This document shows positions 44,099 to 53,754 of a stretch of 64,000 nt of DNA, one piece after another. This DNA comes from Polynucleobacter tropicus. GTDB taxonomy: Bacteria; Pseudomonadota; Gammaproteobacteria; Burkholderiales; Burkholderiaceae. Below the pieces are notes generated by a model. That model saw only the letters and a list, made by a program, of their open reading frames with translations, did not search any database and had not been told where the DNA came from. Both the position numbers and the translations under genes were made by a program. The stretch covers positions 1,976,808 to 2,040,807 of the forward strand of contig NZ_CP028942.1 of assembly GCF_013307225.1 (NCBI RefSeq), read 5' to 3'. The number at the start of each line of letters is the position of its first letter. Position 1 is the stretch's first letter.

Positions 44099-46303
44099 CT
44101 AACTAGAGGTTGTTATTGCCTTTGAACGAGCTACGTGTAGTTTCTTATAGCTGTCGAGCAGGCGGTGGTGGCGGTCAAGGCCCTCTAGCTTAATACTGGT
44201 TGGGGTCAGCCCATAAAAACGCATTGAGCCATTTACCGAGCCCAGCACCGCATCCATGCGCTCATTGCCAAACATTCTACGAAGATTTACCTCATAGTCT
44301 TGAATCAATAAATCGTCATTGAGAACAATCTCTAGAACTGCATTGAGTGCCTGATAAAACAATTTGCGTTCAACAGTGTTGTCGTTATATTGAAGAAAAG
44401 CGCCCACCAACTCTTGTGCTTCATCGAAATTTTTAAGCGCTAACTGAATTAATAGCTTTACCTCTAAAACTGTTAGCTGGCCCCAAGGCGTATTCTCATC
44501 AAACTCAATACCAATAAGAGTTGCAATATCTCCATACTCATCAAGCTCGTTATTCTCTAATCGATCTAGCAGCGCGCTGAGTTTCGCATCGCTTAATGAA
44601 TGTAAATTCAGAATATCGTAACGGAATAGCAGGGCCTTATTTGTGTTATCCCACACCAGATCTTCTACTGGATAGACCTCGGAATAACCTGGAACGAGAA
44701 TTCGGCAAGCAATCGCCCCCAATTGGTCATACACAGCAACATAAGCCTCTTTGCCCATATTTTTAAGAATGCCAAATAGTGTTGCCGCCTCCTGAGCATT
44801 GGAGTCTTCGCCGTGGCCCGAAAAATCCCATTCAACAAATTGATAATCCGCCTTCGCACTAAAAAAACGCCACGATACTATTCCGCTTGAATCAATAAAG
44901 TGCTCAACAAAGTTATTGGGTTCCGTCACTGCCTCGCTTGCAAACGTAGGCGGAGGCAAATCATTCAAGCCCTCTAGGCTCCGACCCTGGAGTAGCTCAG
45001 TTAAGCTACGTTCCAGCGCGACCTCTAGGCTTGGGTGGGCGCCAAAAGAGGCAAATACACCGCCTGTTCGGGGATTCATTAAGGTAACGCACATCACCGG
45101 GTAAACACCCCCAAGTGATGCATCCTTTACTAAGACTGGAAACCCTTGCTCCTCTAGCCCCTGAATACCTGCCAGGATGCTTGGATATTTTTCAAGCACT
45201 GCGCGCGGCACCTCAGGCAAAGCAATTTCTCCTTCCAATATTTCTCTTTTTACCGCACGCTCAAATATTTCTGAGAGGCATTGCACTTGTGCTTCGGCCA
45301 AAGTATTTCCCGCACTCATCCCATTACTAACGTAAAGGTTCTCAATTAAATTTGTCGGAAAATAAATTGTCTTGCCATCAGGTTGACGAACATAAGGCAA
45401 ACAACAAATGCCTCTTTCAATATTTCCAGAATTGGTATCGATTAAATGTGAGGCACGCAACTCACCGTCTGGATCAAAAATTTTTAGGCAATACTCATCA
45501 AGAATTTCTGACGGTAACGCATTCTTATCACCTGGCTTGAACCAGCGCTCATTTGGGTAGTGCACAAATTCTTTATTGGCGATATCTTCGCCCCAGTATG
45601 CGCCAGCATAAAAGTGGTTATTGCTGAGTCTCTCAATATATTCACCCAAAGCCGAGGCTAGAGCGCTCTCTTTTGTCGCTCCTTTGCCATTGGTAAAGCA
45701 CATTGGCGAATGCGCATCACGGATATGCAAAGACCATACATTTGGGATGAGGTTACGCCAAGAAGCGATCTCAATCTTAATTCCCAGATCAGCCAACACT
45801 TTAGACATATTGGCAATGGTTTGCTCTAGCGGCAAATCTTTGCCGACAATAAAGGTGTTTGTATCGGCAGCGGGCTTTAAGTTCAATAAGGTCTGGGCAT
45901 CGGCATCTAGATTCTTGACCTCTTCAATGACAAACCCTGGGCCAGCCTGGACTACTTTCTTAACCGTACACCGCTCAATGGAGCGCAAAATACCTTGACG
46001 ATCTACCGCTGAAATATCTTCAGGCAGCTCAACTTGGATTTTGAAAATCTGTTGATAACGATTATCGGGGTCAACAATATTATTTTGTGAGAGACGAATA
46101 TTTTCAGTAGAAATATTGCGTGTATCACAATACAGCTTCACAAAATACGCTGCACATAAAGCAGAGGATGCCAAAAAATAATCGAATGGCCCTGGTGCTG
46201 AGCCGTCACCCTTGTAACGGATAGGCTGGTCAGCAATTACGGTGAAGTCGTCGAACTTCGCTTCTAGACGAAGCTTATCGAGAAAATTGACTTTAATTTC
46301 CAT
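44099..46303 (-). CDS. OsmC domain-YcaO domain fusion protein
   Basis: A 734-residue protein. Residues 1 to about 135 form an OsmC-like domain (PIRYKGDGSAPGPFDYFLASSALCAAYFVKL). From about 150 it matches E. coli YcaO along its length: NVWSLHIRDAHSPMCFTNGKGATKESALASALGEYIERL, NLYVSNGMSAGNT, ALERSLTELLQGRSLEGL, and the YcaO-specific C-terminal helical part. YcaO-family enzymes phosphorylate peptide backbones with ATP; E. coli YcaO is linked to ribosomal protein S12 beta-methylthiolation. The OsmC fusion adds a peroxide/redox module. Other OsmC-YcaO fusions are known. Confidence 0.9.
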   Translation of the reverse strand: MEIKVNFLDKLRLEAKFDDFTVIADQPIRYKGDGSAPGPFDYFLASSALCAAYFVKLYCDTRNISTENIRLSQNNIVDPDNRYQQIFKIQVELPEDISAVDRQGILRSIERCTVKKVVQAGPGFVIEEVKNLDADAQTLLNLKPAADTNTFIVGKDLPLEQTIANMSKVLADLGIKIEIASWRNLIPNVWSLHIRDAHSPMCFTNGKGATKESALASALGEYIERLSNNHFYAGAYWGEDIANKEFVHYPNERWFKPGDKNALPSEILDEYCLKIFDPDGELRASHLIDTNSGNIERGICCLPYVRQPDGKTIYFPTNLIENLYVSNGMSAGNTLAEAQVQCLSEIFERAVKREILEGEIALPEVPRAVLEKYPSILAGIQGLEEQGFPVLVKDASLGGVYPVMCVTLMNPRTGGVFASFGAHPSLEVALERSLTELLQGRSLEGLNDLPPPTFASEAVTEPNNFVEHFIDSSGIVSWRFFSAKADYQFVEWDFSGHGEDSNAQEAATLFGILKNMGKEAYVAVYDQLGAIACRILVPGYSEVYPVEDLVWDNTNKALLFRYDILNLHSLSDAKLSALLDRLENNELDEYGDIATLIGIEFDENTPWGQLTVLEVKLLIQLALKNFDEAQELVGAFLQYNDNTVERKLFYQALNAVLEIVLNDDLLIQDYEVNLRRMFGNERMDAVLGSVNGSMRFYGLTPTSIKLEGLDRHHRLLDSYKKLHVARSKAITTSS

Positions 46304-46415
46304 GGAAATAATTCCGAATAAGATGTGCCATCAACATGAGTCTTGCTGATTTTTTCAAGCACACCCCATGTAAGAAATAATTTGCCAAAAAGTTATGGCC
46401 AACTACTGATAGATT

Positions 46416-47099
46416 TTATTGCTCACCCTTGTTGCGGGACGTATCAATGCCTAGAGCCTTCAACTTGCGATATAGATGGGTTCTCTCTAAGCCCGTGTAC
46501 TCCGAAATCTTGGTCATACTACCGCCCATGATTTGCATTTGATGCTCAAAGTAAGCTTTCTCAAACAAATCGCGCGCCTCTCTCAGAGGCAAATCAAAAT
46601 AGGTTTTTGCGATTCCGCTGATGTACTCCCCCTCAAGAGGCGCAGCCATTGGCTCAGCAGCAGAAGGTTTTGTAGCGGCACTCATCGGCATTCCAGTCGC
46701 CAATGTTTTTTCTTCTGCTGGCTCAATGTGTTTTGGCGAGCTCTCTAACGCCTTGCTGACTGTCTTTAATAGCTTTTGTAATGCAATTGGCTTTTCTAAA
46801 AAGTTTAGTGCGCCAATACGGGTTGCCTCTACAGCGGTGTCAATCGTTGCGTGGCCCGACATCATCACCACAGGCATGGTTAATTGACCCGTCTTAGACC
46901 ACTCTTTAAGCAAAGTAATGCCGTCGGTGTCTGGCATCCAAATGTCTAGCAAAACCAAATCTGGCCGCATCTGTTCACGAATAGTGCGCGCCTGTATGGC
47001 GCTTTCAGCAGCATACACAGTATGGCCCTCATCTGTGAGGATCTCATTGAGAAGCTCACGAATTCCCATCTCATCATCAACAACCAAAATACTCGCCAT
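46416..47099 (-). CDS. NtrX-like response regulator with Fis-type HTH, no AAA+ domain
   Basis: A 227-residue regulator. The receiver (residues 1-120) has acidic D8/D9, phosphoacceptor D52 in LLDIWMPD and Lys103 in FLEKP. A Ala/Pro/Glu-rich linker follows. The C-terminal helix-turn-helix (residues about 187-227, MTKISEYTGLERTHLYRKLKALGID) matches the Fis-type domain of NtrX. The central AAA+ sigma-54 activation domain is absent, so it cannot activate sigma-54 as NtrX/NtrC does. It follows its kinase gene by two bases. Confidence 0.9.
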   Translation of the reverse strand: MASILVVDDEMGIRELLNEILTDEGHTVYAAESAIQARTIREQMRPDLVLLDIWMPDTDGITLLKEWSKTGQLTMPVVMMSGHATIDTAVEATRIGALNFLEKPIALQKLLKTVSKALESSPKHIEPAEEKTLATGMPMSAATKPSAAEPMAAPLEGEYISGIAKTYFDLPLREARDLFEKAYFEHQMQIMGGSMTKISEYTGLERTHLYRKLKALGIDTSRNKGEQ

Positions 47100-47101
47100 A
47101 C

Positions 47102-49381
47102 TTAGGCAGCCTCTTTTGCTAAGTTCATAAACAAAATGGATACTTGCGCACCAACCACTTCTTCTCCCTGCATACGATTCCGAATTTCTATTTTGGCACC
47201 GTGATCATCAATAATCTTTTTAACTACAGCCAATCCCAATCCCGTGCCCTTGGTCTTCGTAGTAACGTAAGGTTCAAACGCTCTTGCCAATATCTTAGCT
47301 GGAAATCCAACACCACTATCACTTATTGTTAAGCGAACTGCATTTTGTGTAGCGCCGCTTTGCTCTCCATAAGACACCAGTTCAGTTTTAACTTCCACCG
47401 GATCCGCCTGCCTATTGCCCTCTAAAGTCGAATCTTGCGCATTTTGGAGCAAGTTATGAATGACTTGTCTAAGCTGAGTCGGATCTCCCATGATACTGGG
47501 GCAATGAGGATCAAGATACGTACGAATTGGACTTCCTTCATAAAGACCCAATATTTCCGAAGTGAGCGTGTTGATAGAAACGGACTTTAATTGAGGGGTT
47601 GGCGTTTTCGCGAAGTCGCGGAAATCATTGACCATTTCTTTCATCGCCTGCACCTGACTAATAATGGTTTCAGTGCTGCGATTCATCATCTCTTCTTGCT
47701 CGGTGCTGAGCTTACCGGCCAATTTATGCTGCAATCGTTCGGCCGAGAGCTGAATTGGGGTCAATGGGTTTTTGATCTCATGGGCCAAGCGTCTAGCAAC
47801 TTCGCTCCAAGCGATCGATCTTTGAGCGCTGACCACGTCTGTGATGTCATCAAACACCACCATGCGTAGGTCAGATGTTAATTGGGTGCCACGAACAAAT
47901 AAAGTTACACCCAGTTCATTTTCGTATTCATTGCTGGTTTTTAGCTGAATTTGCTTTTGCCAAATAGGTGCGGCTCCATTCTCGGGATCGCTTTCAGCAA
48001 CGGCAAGCTTCATCGTAGCAAAGCCTTCTTTGATGGCCTCTTCAAAATCTACAAGCGCAGGGTTGCTACTCAATGGCTTTCCATCCAGCAGGGTTAAGTC
48101 TTGGGCAAAGATTCGGTCCGCGCCCGCATTACTAGAAACAACGTTGTAATTCTTATCAAAAATGCAAACGCCGGCCGTAAGGCTTCCCAGTACTTTTTCC
48201 AAGAAAGCCTTGGACTCTTGCAAGGACGTGCGAGTGTCGGCCAATTGCTTGGTCATGACATTAAATTGTCTGGTTAGCATTCCCAATTCATCGCCCGTAT
48301 CTAGCTCTGGCTTAGGAGATAGGTCACCCTGTGCAACAGCTTGGGTGCCCTTAAGCAGCATTAATAATGGTCGAGCCAATTGGCGGCCCAATAGCAATGC
48401 CAAAGTTACCGCGACAAATAGAGCGAAGAACAATGTGAGCGTTAGGGTACCTACGAACATTTTTCGCAGACCAGTACGTCCTAATGATTTCTCCTGATAC
48501 TCGCTATAAGCAGACTCAACAGCATAAATATTTTTTGCCAGTGGCATCGGGATGTATCTCACCAGCTGTAAAAAATATCGATCTTCGGCGCCTTTACTAA
48601 GCAGGGCTTTATTGCGAATTACTGGAATAATTGCCCGTACCCGATAGCCTCGCTGACGGCCATCCATTTCAACCTGATCTAAAAAAGTAATGCCTTTCTT
48701 TTTAAAGGCTTCAGAAATAACCTCTGAACTTGGTGCCGGCAAATACTTTTTCGACTTTAATTCACTCGAGAATATTAAGTTGCGCTGCATATTAAAGAGG
48801 CTGACCTCTTGAATGCCAAACTGATTACGAATCTTCATTACCATGGCGCCAACTTGCTCTGAGCCTGTACCTGATGGAACTTGGGCAATTTGTTCGGCAA
48901 TGAAATTACCTTCGCCCAATATCTCTTCTTGGGCCACCCGCAAGGTCACGCGGCCCAACTCTAAACCTGAGTTCAAGGCTGACTCAACTTGCACGTCAAA
49001 CCAAGTCTCGATACTTCGCGAAACGAACTGGAGTGAAACACCATACAGAATCAAACCAGGAACAATGCCTACCAAAGCAAAAATCATCGCTAGCTTCGCG
49101 ATGAGGCGCGTTCCAAAATGGCCCCGATGCCAACGAACCGCAATCACGATGCCGAGCACCAAAATGACCAGAATTAAAGATGCGCCAATAATTAAGTTGG
49201 CTGCATAAAGCCATATGAAGTAACGATCAAAGAACTCGGTATTAGATGAAGCAATCGAGAGCAATACCAACAACAAAAGGGCAAAAACGCCAATGAGACC
49301 TATCGCCCCAGGCAGTACCTTTTTACGCCATAGCTTTGAATCAAAAAAGCTTGGCTGACGGGGGGCAAAGGCTTCTCTCAT
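47102..49381 (-). CDS. NtrY-like membrane histidine kinase
   Basis: A 759-residue sensor. The N-terminus has about three or four membrane segments and a periplasmic stretch (residues about 130-310). It then has HAMP (residues near 330-390), a PAS domain (VCIFDKNYNVVSSN), the H-box (RRLAHEIKNPLTPIQ) and an ATPase domain with N, G1 and G2 boxes (LRQVIHNLLQNAQDS, GVGFPAKIL, TKGTGLGLAVVKKI). It probably senses an envelope or redox signal and phosphorylates the response regulator next door. It is co-transcribed after DUF4390 (three-base gap). Confidence 0.92.
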   Translation of the reverse strand: MREAFAPRQPSFFDSKLWRKKVLPGAIGLIGVFALLLLVLLSIASSNTEFFDRYFIWLYAANLIIGASLILVILVLGIVIAVRWHRGHFGTRLIAKLAMIFALVGIVPGLILYGVSLQFVSRSIETWFDVQVESALNSGLELGRVTLRVAQEEILGEGNFIAEQIAQVPSGTGSEQVGAMVMKIRNQFGIQEVSLFNMQRNLIFSSELKSKKYLPAPSSEVISEAFKKKGITFLDQVEMDGRQRGYRVRAIIPVIRNKALLSKGAEDRYFLQLVRYIPMPLAKNIYAVESAYSEYQEKSLGRTGLRKMFVGTLTLTLFFALFVAVTLALLLGRQLARPLLMLLKGTQAVAQGDLSPKPELDTGDELGMLTRQFNVMTKQLADTRTSLQESKAFLEKVLGSLTAGVCIFDKNYNVVSSNAGADRIFAQDLTLLDGKPLSSNPALVDFEEAIKEGFATMKLAVAESDPENGAAPIWQKQIQLKTSNEYENELGVTLFVRGTQLTSDLRMVVFDDITDVVSAQRSIAWSEVARRLAHEIKNPLTPIQLSAERLQHKLAGKLSTEQEEMMNRSTETIISQVQAMKEMVNDFRDFAKTPTPQLKSVSINTLTSEILGLYEGSPIRTYLDPHCPSIMGDPTQLRQVIHNLLQNAQDSTLEGNRQADPVEVKTELVSYGEQSGATQNAVRLTISDSGVGFPAKILARAFEPYVTTKTKGTGLGLAVVKKIIDDHGAKIEIRNRMQGEEVVGAQVSILFMNLAKEAA

Positions 49382-49384
49382 TAC

Positions 49385-49966
49385 TTATCGCTTAATTGGA
49401 CTTGGGCTACTTGCTGAAAATGGGAAATGCAACCACTCGCTTGAAACATTCCACTCTCGGTTATTAAGCGCATTTACCTGAAATGGTTTTGGAAGCTTGC
49501 TTAAATCTAAACTCATTCGTAGGCCAGCACTATAGCTTTTGCTTGGGTCTATTTGGTTGCCATCAATTACGCGCCAACCGCCAATACTTCCAACTGCCTG
49601 AAGCGCTTCAGAAATTGTTCTGGCTGAAAATGTTAAGCCCTCAGAAGCGATTCGGTATTGCTGAGTCAAGGGCTGATATGACAAACGTGTTTGTCTTTGT
49701 GCAACTATGGCTTTCTCATCGAACCAATACCAGCGCGAGCGCACTAAATCAAAATCGGTTTGAAAATATAAGACTACGCCTTTTTGCACCGCATCTTCTA
49801 AGCCTGGTGAAAGTTCAATTTGAAAAGCGGCACTTAACACCCAATCGTTATCCACCTTTTCTAATTCAAAGGATTTAATTTTGATGCCTTCAGCACTGAC
49901 GGCTGTTGAGAATAGACTCAACGCCATCAAACCCAAAAGGATGAATTGCTTAATTCTTTGGCTCAT
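49385..49966 (-). CDS. DUF4390 domain protein
   Basis: A 193-residue exported protein with a signal peptide (FILLGLMALSLFSTAVSA) and the DUF4390 pattern (ELEKVDNDWVLSAAFQIELSPGLEDAV, then WYWFDEKAIVAQRQTRLSYQPLTQQYRI). The family is found beside NtrY-like kinases in betaproteobacteria, which suggests a periplasmic partner of the sensor; that is inference. The start overlaps the rsmB stop as ATGA. Confidence 0.88.
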   Translation of the reverse strand: MSQRIKQFILLGLMALSLFSTAVSAEGIKIKSFELEKVDNDWVLSAAFQIELSPGLEDAVQKGVVLYFQTDFDLVRSRWYWFDEKAIVAQRQTRLSYQPLTQQYRIASEGLTFSARTISEALQAVGSIGGWRVIDGNQIDPSKSYSAGLRMSLDLSKLPKPFQVNALNNREWNVSSEWLHFPFSASSPSPIKR

Positions 49967-51276
49967 CGCCCATTTTTCTTAAACAAAGCATAATAAAAAC
50001 CGTCGTTTACCTCGGTGGGTAAAAGCTGTCCTGGAGCGTCTAATCGTAACGCATTGGTGTGCTGCTGCGCAAACCACACCGCTTGATTCTCTCCCTCTTC
50101 GGGAAATACAGAGCAAGTTACGTATAGAAGCAAGCCTTCGGGCTTTAGCATTTGCCATGCTTGGGTCAAAATTTCACGTTGCTTCTTTTGTAAGGCCACA
50201 ACGTCGGACTGGCGCCGTAAAAATGGAATGTCTGGGTGTCTAGCAACTATGCCCGATGCAGAACATGGCGCATCCAGCAAAATTTTGTCAAAAAGAGCGC
50301 CGTCCCACCATGAAGATTTAGAGGCATCGCCGTGAAGCACTTTTACTTTTTCAGACCGCAATCGAAGTCGATCTAGATTGCCATTAATTTTTCCAATGCG
50401 CTCTTCATCAATCTCGAGAGCCAACATCTGACAATCGGCAAGTTCTAATAAGTGGGCTGTTTTTCCACCGGGCGCAGAACAAGCATCTAATATTAAATCA
50501 CTCGAATTGGGCGTTAACAAACTTGCCGCTAATTGAGCACCACTATCTTGCACAGAAACTGCGCCACCATAAAAACCTGGCAGATCCGAAACAGGTACGG
50601 GATTAGGAATTAATAGCGCGTCTGGTAAGGCAAAACCCGCAAGGGATTCAATTGCAGATGAGGCAATGCCAGCTTCATCCAATAAGGATTGATACTGCTC
50701 TCGAGAATATTGTTTTTGATTTACCCTCAAGATGAGTGGTGCGCGCCTTGCTTGAGTAAACAAAATAGATTGCCACTGCTTGGAATAATTATTCTTGAGG
50801 TTTGCTCGCCACCAAGGTGGAACAAACATGGGTATAGGATCAGGGGGATATTCCGAGGGTTGTGTTGCTAGGCTTACTTTACGCAGCACGGCGTTTACTA
50901 AGCCCTTTGCATACATCGTCTTGTCATATTTCCCGCAGGCCCTAACCGACTGATCAACAATCGTATGACTGGCATAGCCTTTGCCATCGGTACTGTCTTG
51001 TAAAAAAAGAGCAATGGCAACACTCAATAAATGAGCAACCTCAGGCGGCGGAGCTTTAGGAATAAATTGCCTCATCAACTCCTGCGATCGAACCCACTTG
51101 CGAAGCGCATTAAAGCTAAGGCTCTGCACAATCGGCCTTTCATGTGCATCTAGTTGATCTAAAACCTCTGTTAATGATCTACCACTCATGACCTCACCGA
51201 TCGCTTGCGCTGAGATCGTAATCGCTTCAGACAAGGGGAGATTAAGCGCAGTTTTTTGATCTTCCAAGGGCGGCAA
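49963..51276 (-). CDS. rsmB: 16S rRNA (cytosine-967-C5) methyltransferase
   Basis: A 437-residue RsmB. The N-terminal NusB-like domain (residues 1-150) precedes a SAM-dependent domain with motif I (DACSAPGGKTAHLLEL), motif IV DAPCSASG and the catalytic Cys in YVTCSVFPEE (motif VI). It methylates C967 of 16S rRNA. It lies between fmt (two-base gap) and DUF4390 (four-base overlap). Confidence 0.95.
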   Translation of the reverse strand: MPPLEDQKTALNLPLSEAITISAQAIGEVMSGRSLTEVLDQLDAHERPIVQSLSFNALRKWVRSQELMRQFIPKAPPPEVAHLLSVAIALFLQDSTDGKGYASHTIVDQSVRACGKYDKTMYAKGLVNAVLRKVSLATQPSEYPPDPIPMFVPPWWRANLKNNYSKQWQSILFTQARRAPLILRVNQKQYSREQYQSLLDEAGIASSAIESLAGFALPDALLIPNPVPVSDLPGFYGGAVSVQDSGAQLAASLLTPNSSDLILDACSAPGGKTAHLLELADCQMLALEIDEERIGKINGNLDRLRLRSEKVKVLHGDASKSSWWDGALFDKILLDAPCSASGIVARHPDIPFLRRQSDVVALQKKQREILTQAWQMLKPEGLLLYVTCSVFPEEGENQAVWFAQQHTNALRLDAPGQLLPTEVNDGFYYALFKKNGR

Positions 51277-51278
51277 TC

Positions 51279-52289
51279 TTAGGGGACAGAATTTTCTTTG
51301 GCTTGAAAGCGCAGCATTTCGCCGGCCTCACTTAAGCCTTGTAAACACAACTTCGCTGGAATTCTTTTTCCGCCAGGCTTTTGCATTTCTAAAATTTCAA
51401 TTACTCCGGTGCCACACTTTACAAAAACACTCTCGTCACCAAAGCCAAGTATTTGTCCAGTGCTGGCTTGTTCTTCGCTCGGCGCGTTTCTGGGAATTCG
51501 AGAATTCCACAGCTTGAGGCTTAAATTACCAATTGAGCTAGTAGCCCCTGGAAAAGGGTTGAATGCCCGAATTCGAGTATCGATATTCTGGGCATCATCG
51601 CCCCAGTCAATCTCCGCTTCATCTTTTGCTATTTTTTCAGCATAAGTAATTCCTTGTGCTGCTTGTGGGCTTCGAGGCAAGTTACCAACGGTTTCTAGCT
51701 GATGCAGCGTATTAACAATTAATTTAGCGCCCAATGTTGCCAACCTATCGTGCAAAGTGGCGCTGGTTTCGTTCGAACCAATGTCAAGCTCTTCAACCAT
51801 TACGGTATCGCCAGTATCAAGGCCAGCGTCCATTTGCATAATGCAAACACCCGCTTTAGCATCGCCATGCTCAATCGCGCGCTGAATAGGCGCAGCGCCT
51901 CGCCACCGCGGCAAAAGCGAAGCATGAATATTAAAACTCCCGAATCTTCCAGGGCGCTCAGTGATATCCAAAATTTCTTGCGGCAAGATCAAGCCGTAAG
52001 CAACCACGACCATTGCATCAAAATCAGTTACTAAAAGCTGCTTATATGCTCCCTCAGCCTGAATTTTTTTCTGAGGATCTGCAACAGTTCTCCTGAGAGT
52101 TTCTGGTTGCAAGACGGGAATATTTTTTTCTAAAGCAAACTGCTTAACTGGGCTTGCTTGTAAATGCATGCCCCTTCCGGCCCTGCGATCGGGCTGCGTT
52201 AAGACCAAAACAATTTGGTGGCCAGCCCCCTCAATCGCACGCATTGCTTGCGCCGCAAACTCGGGGGTGCCAGCAAAAACAATTTTCAT
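51279..52289 (-). CDS. fmt: Methionyl-tRNA formyltransferase
   Basis: A 336-residue enzyme that formylates initiator Met-tRNA. MKIVFAGTPEFAA begins the catalytic domain, with the SLLPRWRGAAPIQRAI segment and the catalytic Asp/His set (DTGDTV). The C-terminal OB-like domain follows AFNPFPGAT. ATG 52289 is preferred because the conserved sequence starts there and the def stop lies seven bases upstream; a frame back to 52310 overlaps def. Confidence 0.95.
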   Translation of the reverse strand: MKIVFAGTPEFAAQAMRAIEGAGHQIVLVLTQPDRRAGRGMHLQASPVKQFALEKNIPVLQPETLRRTVADPQKKIQAEGAYKQLLVTDFDAMVVVAYGLILPQEILDITERPGRFGSFNIHASLLPRWRGAAPIQRAIEHGDAKAGVCIMQMDAGLDTGDTVMVEELDIGSNETSATLHDRLATLGAKLIVNTLHQLETVGNLPRSPQAAQGITYAEKIAKDEAEIDWGDDAQNIDTRIRAFNPFPGATSSIGNLSLKLWNSRIPRNAPSEEQASTGQILGFGDESVFVKCGTGVIEILEMQKPGGKRIPAKLCLQGLSEAGEMLRFQAKENSVP

Positions 52290-52296
52290 TCGGTTG

Positions 52297-52812
52297 TTAG
52301 CGCTGACCAAGCAATTCTTTGCTGCGCTTTTTCATCTTTTGTGAAATGCGATTGCGCTTCAACAAAGATAGGTATTCAACAAATACTTTGCCTTGTAAAT
52401 GATCTAGTTCGTGCTGCAAACAAACCGCCAACAATCCATCCGCATCAACTTCAAATTCTTTTCCGTCGATGTCTAGAGCCTTTACCTTCACCTGCGCCGG
52501 ACGCTCTACTTCATCATAAAACTCTGGCACTGAAAGGCAGCCTTCACGCCAAGTTTTTTTCTCGGGACTTGCCCAAACAATTTCAGGATTAATAAAAACC
52601 ATCAATTCGTTTTGGTCATCCGAAACATCGATGACAACAATGCGCTCATGAATGTCAACTTGAGTTGCCGCTAGACCGACGCCCGGGGCTTCGTACATCG
52701 TTTCGGCCATATCAGCCACTATTTTTTTAACGCGCGCATCAACCGTCGCCACAGGTTTGGCGATCTTGTGCAAACGCGGATCAGGATAGCTAAGGACATT
52801 TAATAAAGCCAT
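52297..52812 (-). CDS. def: Peptide deformylase
   Basis: A 171-residue metalloenzyme that removes the formyl group from new proteins. The three active-site motifs are all present: [16 protein letters not shown] and the HELDH metal site. ATG 52812 ([15 protein letters not shown]) is the family start; a longer frame to 52914 would run into the divergent dprA. It heads the def-fmt-rsmB-DUF4390-kinase-regulator operon. Confidence 0.95.
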   Translation of the reverse strand: MALLNVLSYPDPRLHKIAKPVATVDARVKKIVADMAETMYEAPGVGLAATQVDIHERIVVIDVSDDQNELMVFINPEIVWASPEKKTWREGCLSVPEFYDEVERPAQVKVKALDIDGKEFEVDADGLLAVCLQHELDHLQGKVFVEYLSLLKRNRISQKMKKRSKELLGQR

Positions 52813-52908
52813 GTAGGAATTATCCAACAGAGCAATCCGTCTGTCCCAATTGCTTTCATTTCCCCAGTCTTCAAAATGATTAATCCAAATCTCAAAACCT
52901 AAACCCGC

Positions 52909-53571
52909 ATGCACACACTGCTCCGAAAGGATAAAAACTATCCATCGCGCCTAAATGATTTGTTTGATCCTCCCAACCCGCTATATATAAGAGGCAATCT
53001 AGCCTTATTAAAAATGCCCATGATTGCCATCATTGGGTCTCGTCAAGCCAGCGCACACGGCCTCAGAAATGCTGCCACATTTGCGAATCAACTTGCTCAA
53101 GCTGGAGCCCTAATCATTTCAGGGCTAGCAAGGGGCATAGACGGCGCAGCTCATAGAGCCACGCTAAATGGACCTGCTATGAACTTCACCGCAGCTGTAT
53201 GCGGAACAGGATTAGATATTGTTTACCCCAAAGAGCACTTGGGGTTGGCAGCCAAAATTGGTAAAAGGGGTTTATTAATTTCTGAGCTTGATCTCGGCAT
53301 CGGACCCAAGCCCTTTCACTTTCCGAGGCGCAATCGAATTATTGCGGCCCTAGCATTAGGGGTGGTCGTAATTGAAGCAGCTGAAAATTCGGGCTCATTG
53401 ATAACCGCCCGAATAGCCGCAGATCTTGGAAGAGAGGTTTTTGCACTTCCCGGCCCAGCGCACGACCCACTTTATGCCGGCTCCCACCAGCTAATCCAAC
53501 AAGGCGCCAAGCTGGTTTGCAAGCCAAATGAGGTGCTAGAAGAGCTGGTTTTCCATAAAAACCGCATTTAA
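52909..53571 (+). CDS. dprA: Compact DprA (DNA-processing protein)
   Basis: A 220-residue protein that is essentially only the Rossmann core of DprA, which loads RecA onto incoming single-stranded DNA in transformation. Core signs are [31 protein letters not shown], a [11 protein letters not shown] segment, [14 protein letters not shown] and [13 protein letters not shown]. Both usual extensions are absent: the N-terminal SAM domain (a TAA lies in frame at 52900) and the C-terminal winged helix. It is divergent from def across 96 bases. It may be truncated or a minimal active form. Confidence 0.87.
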   Translation: MHTLLRKDKNYPSRLNDLFDPPNPLYIRGNLALLKMPMIAIIGSRQASAHGLRNAATFANQLAQAGALIISGLARGIDGAAHRATLNGPAMNFTAAVCGTGLDIVYPKEHLGLAAKIGKRGLLISELDLGIGPKPFHFPRRNRIIAALALGVVVIEAAENSGSLITARIAADLGREVFALPGPAHDPLYAGSHQLIQQGAKLVCKPNEVLEELVFHKNRI

Positions 53572-53592
53572 ACCCCTAAAAAAGGGGGTTTT
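53570..53592 (+). terminator. Terminator after dprA
   Basis: AACCCC, a short A-rich loop and GGGGGTT followed by TT, directly after the dprA stop. About 160 bases follow to topB with no further feature. Confidence 0.7.
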
Positions 53593-53754
53593 CTCTAACC
53601 CACAACCCAAAAATGGAGGCTTTTTGGACTTTTCTTGATTTATCGGTTAATAATAAAAAAGGGGTTTAGAGAGGGTTGAGCCAAATTCAGGTTAAATTGG
53701 CACTCCTTATTACCCAGCAAAAACATCCATTTCAGCTCAAATTTAGGCAAAAGC

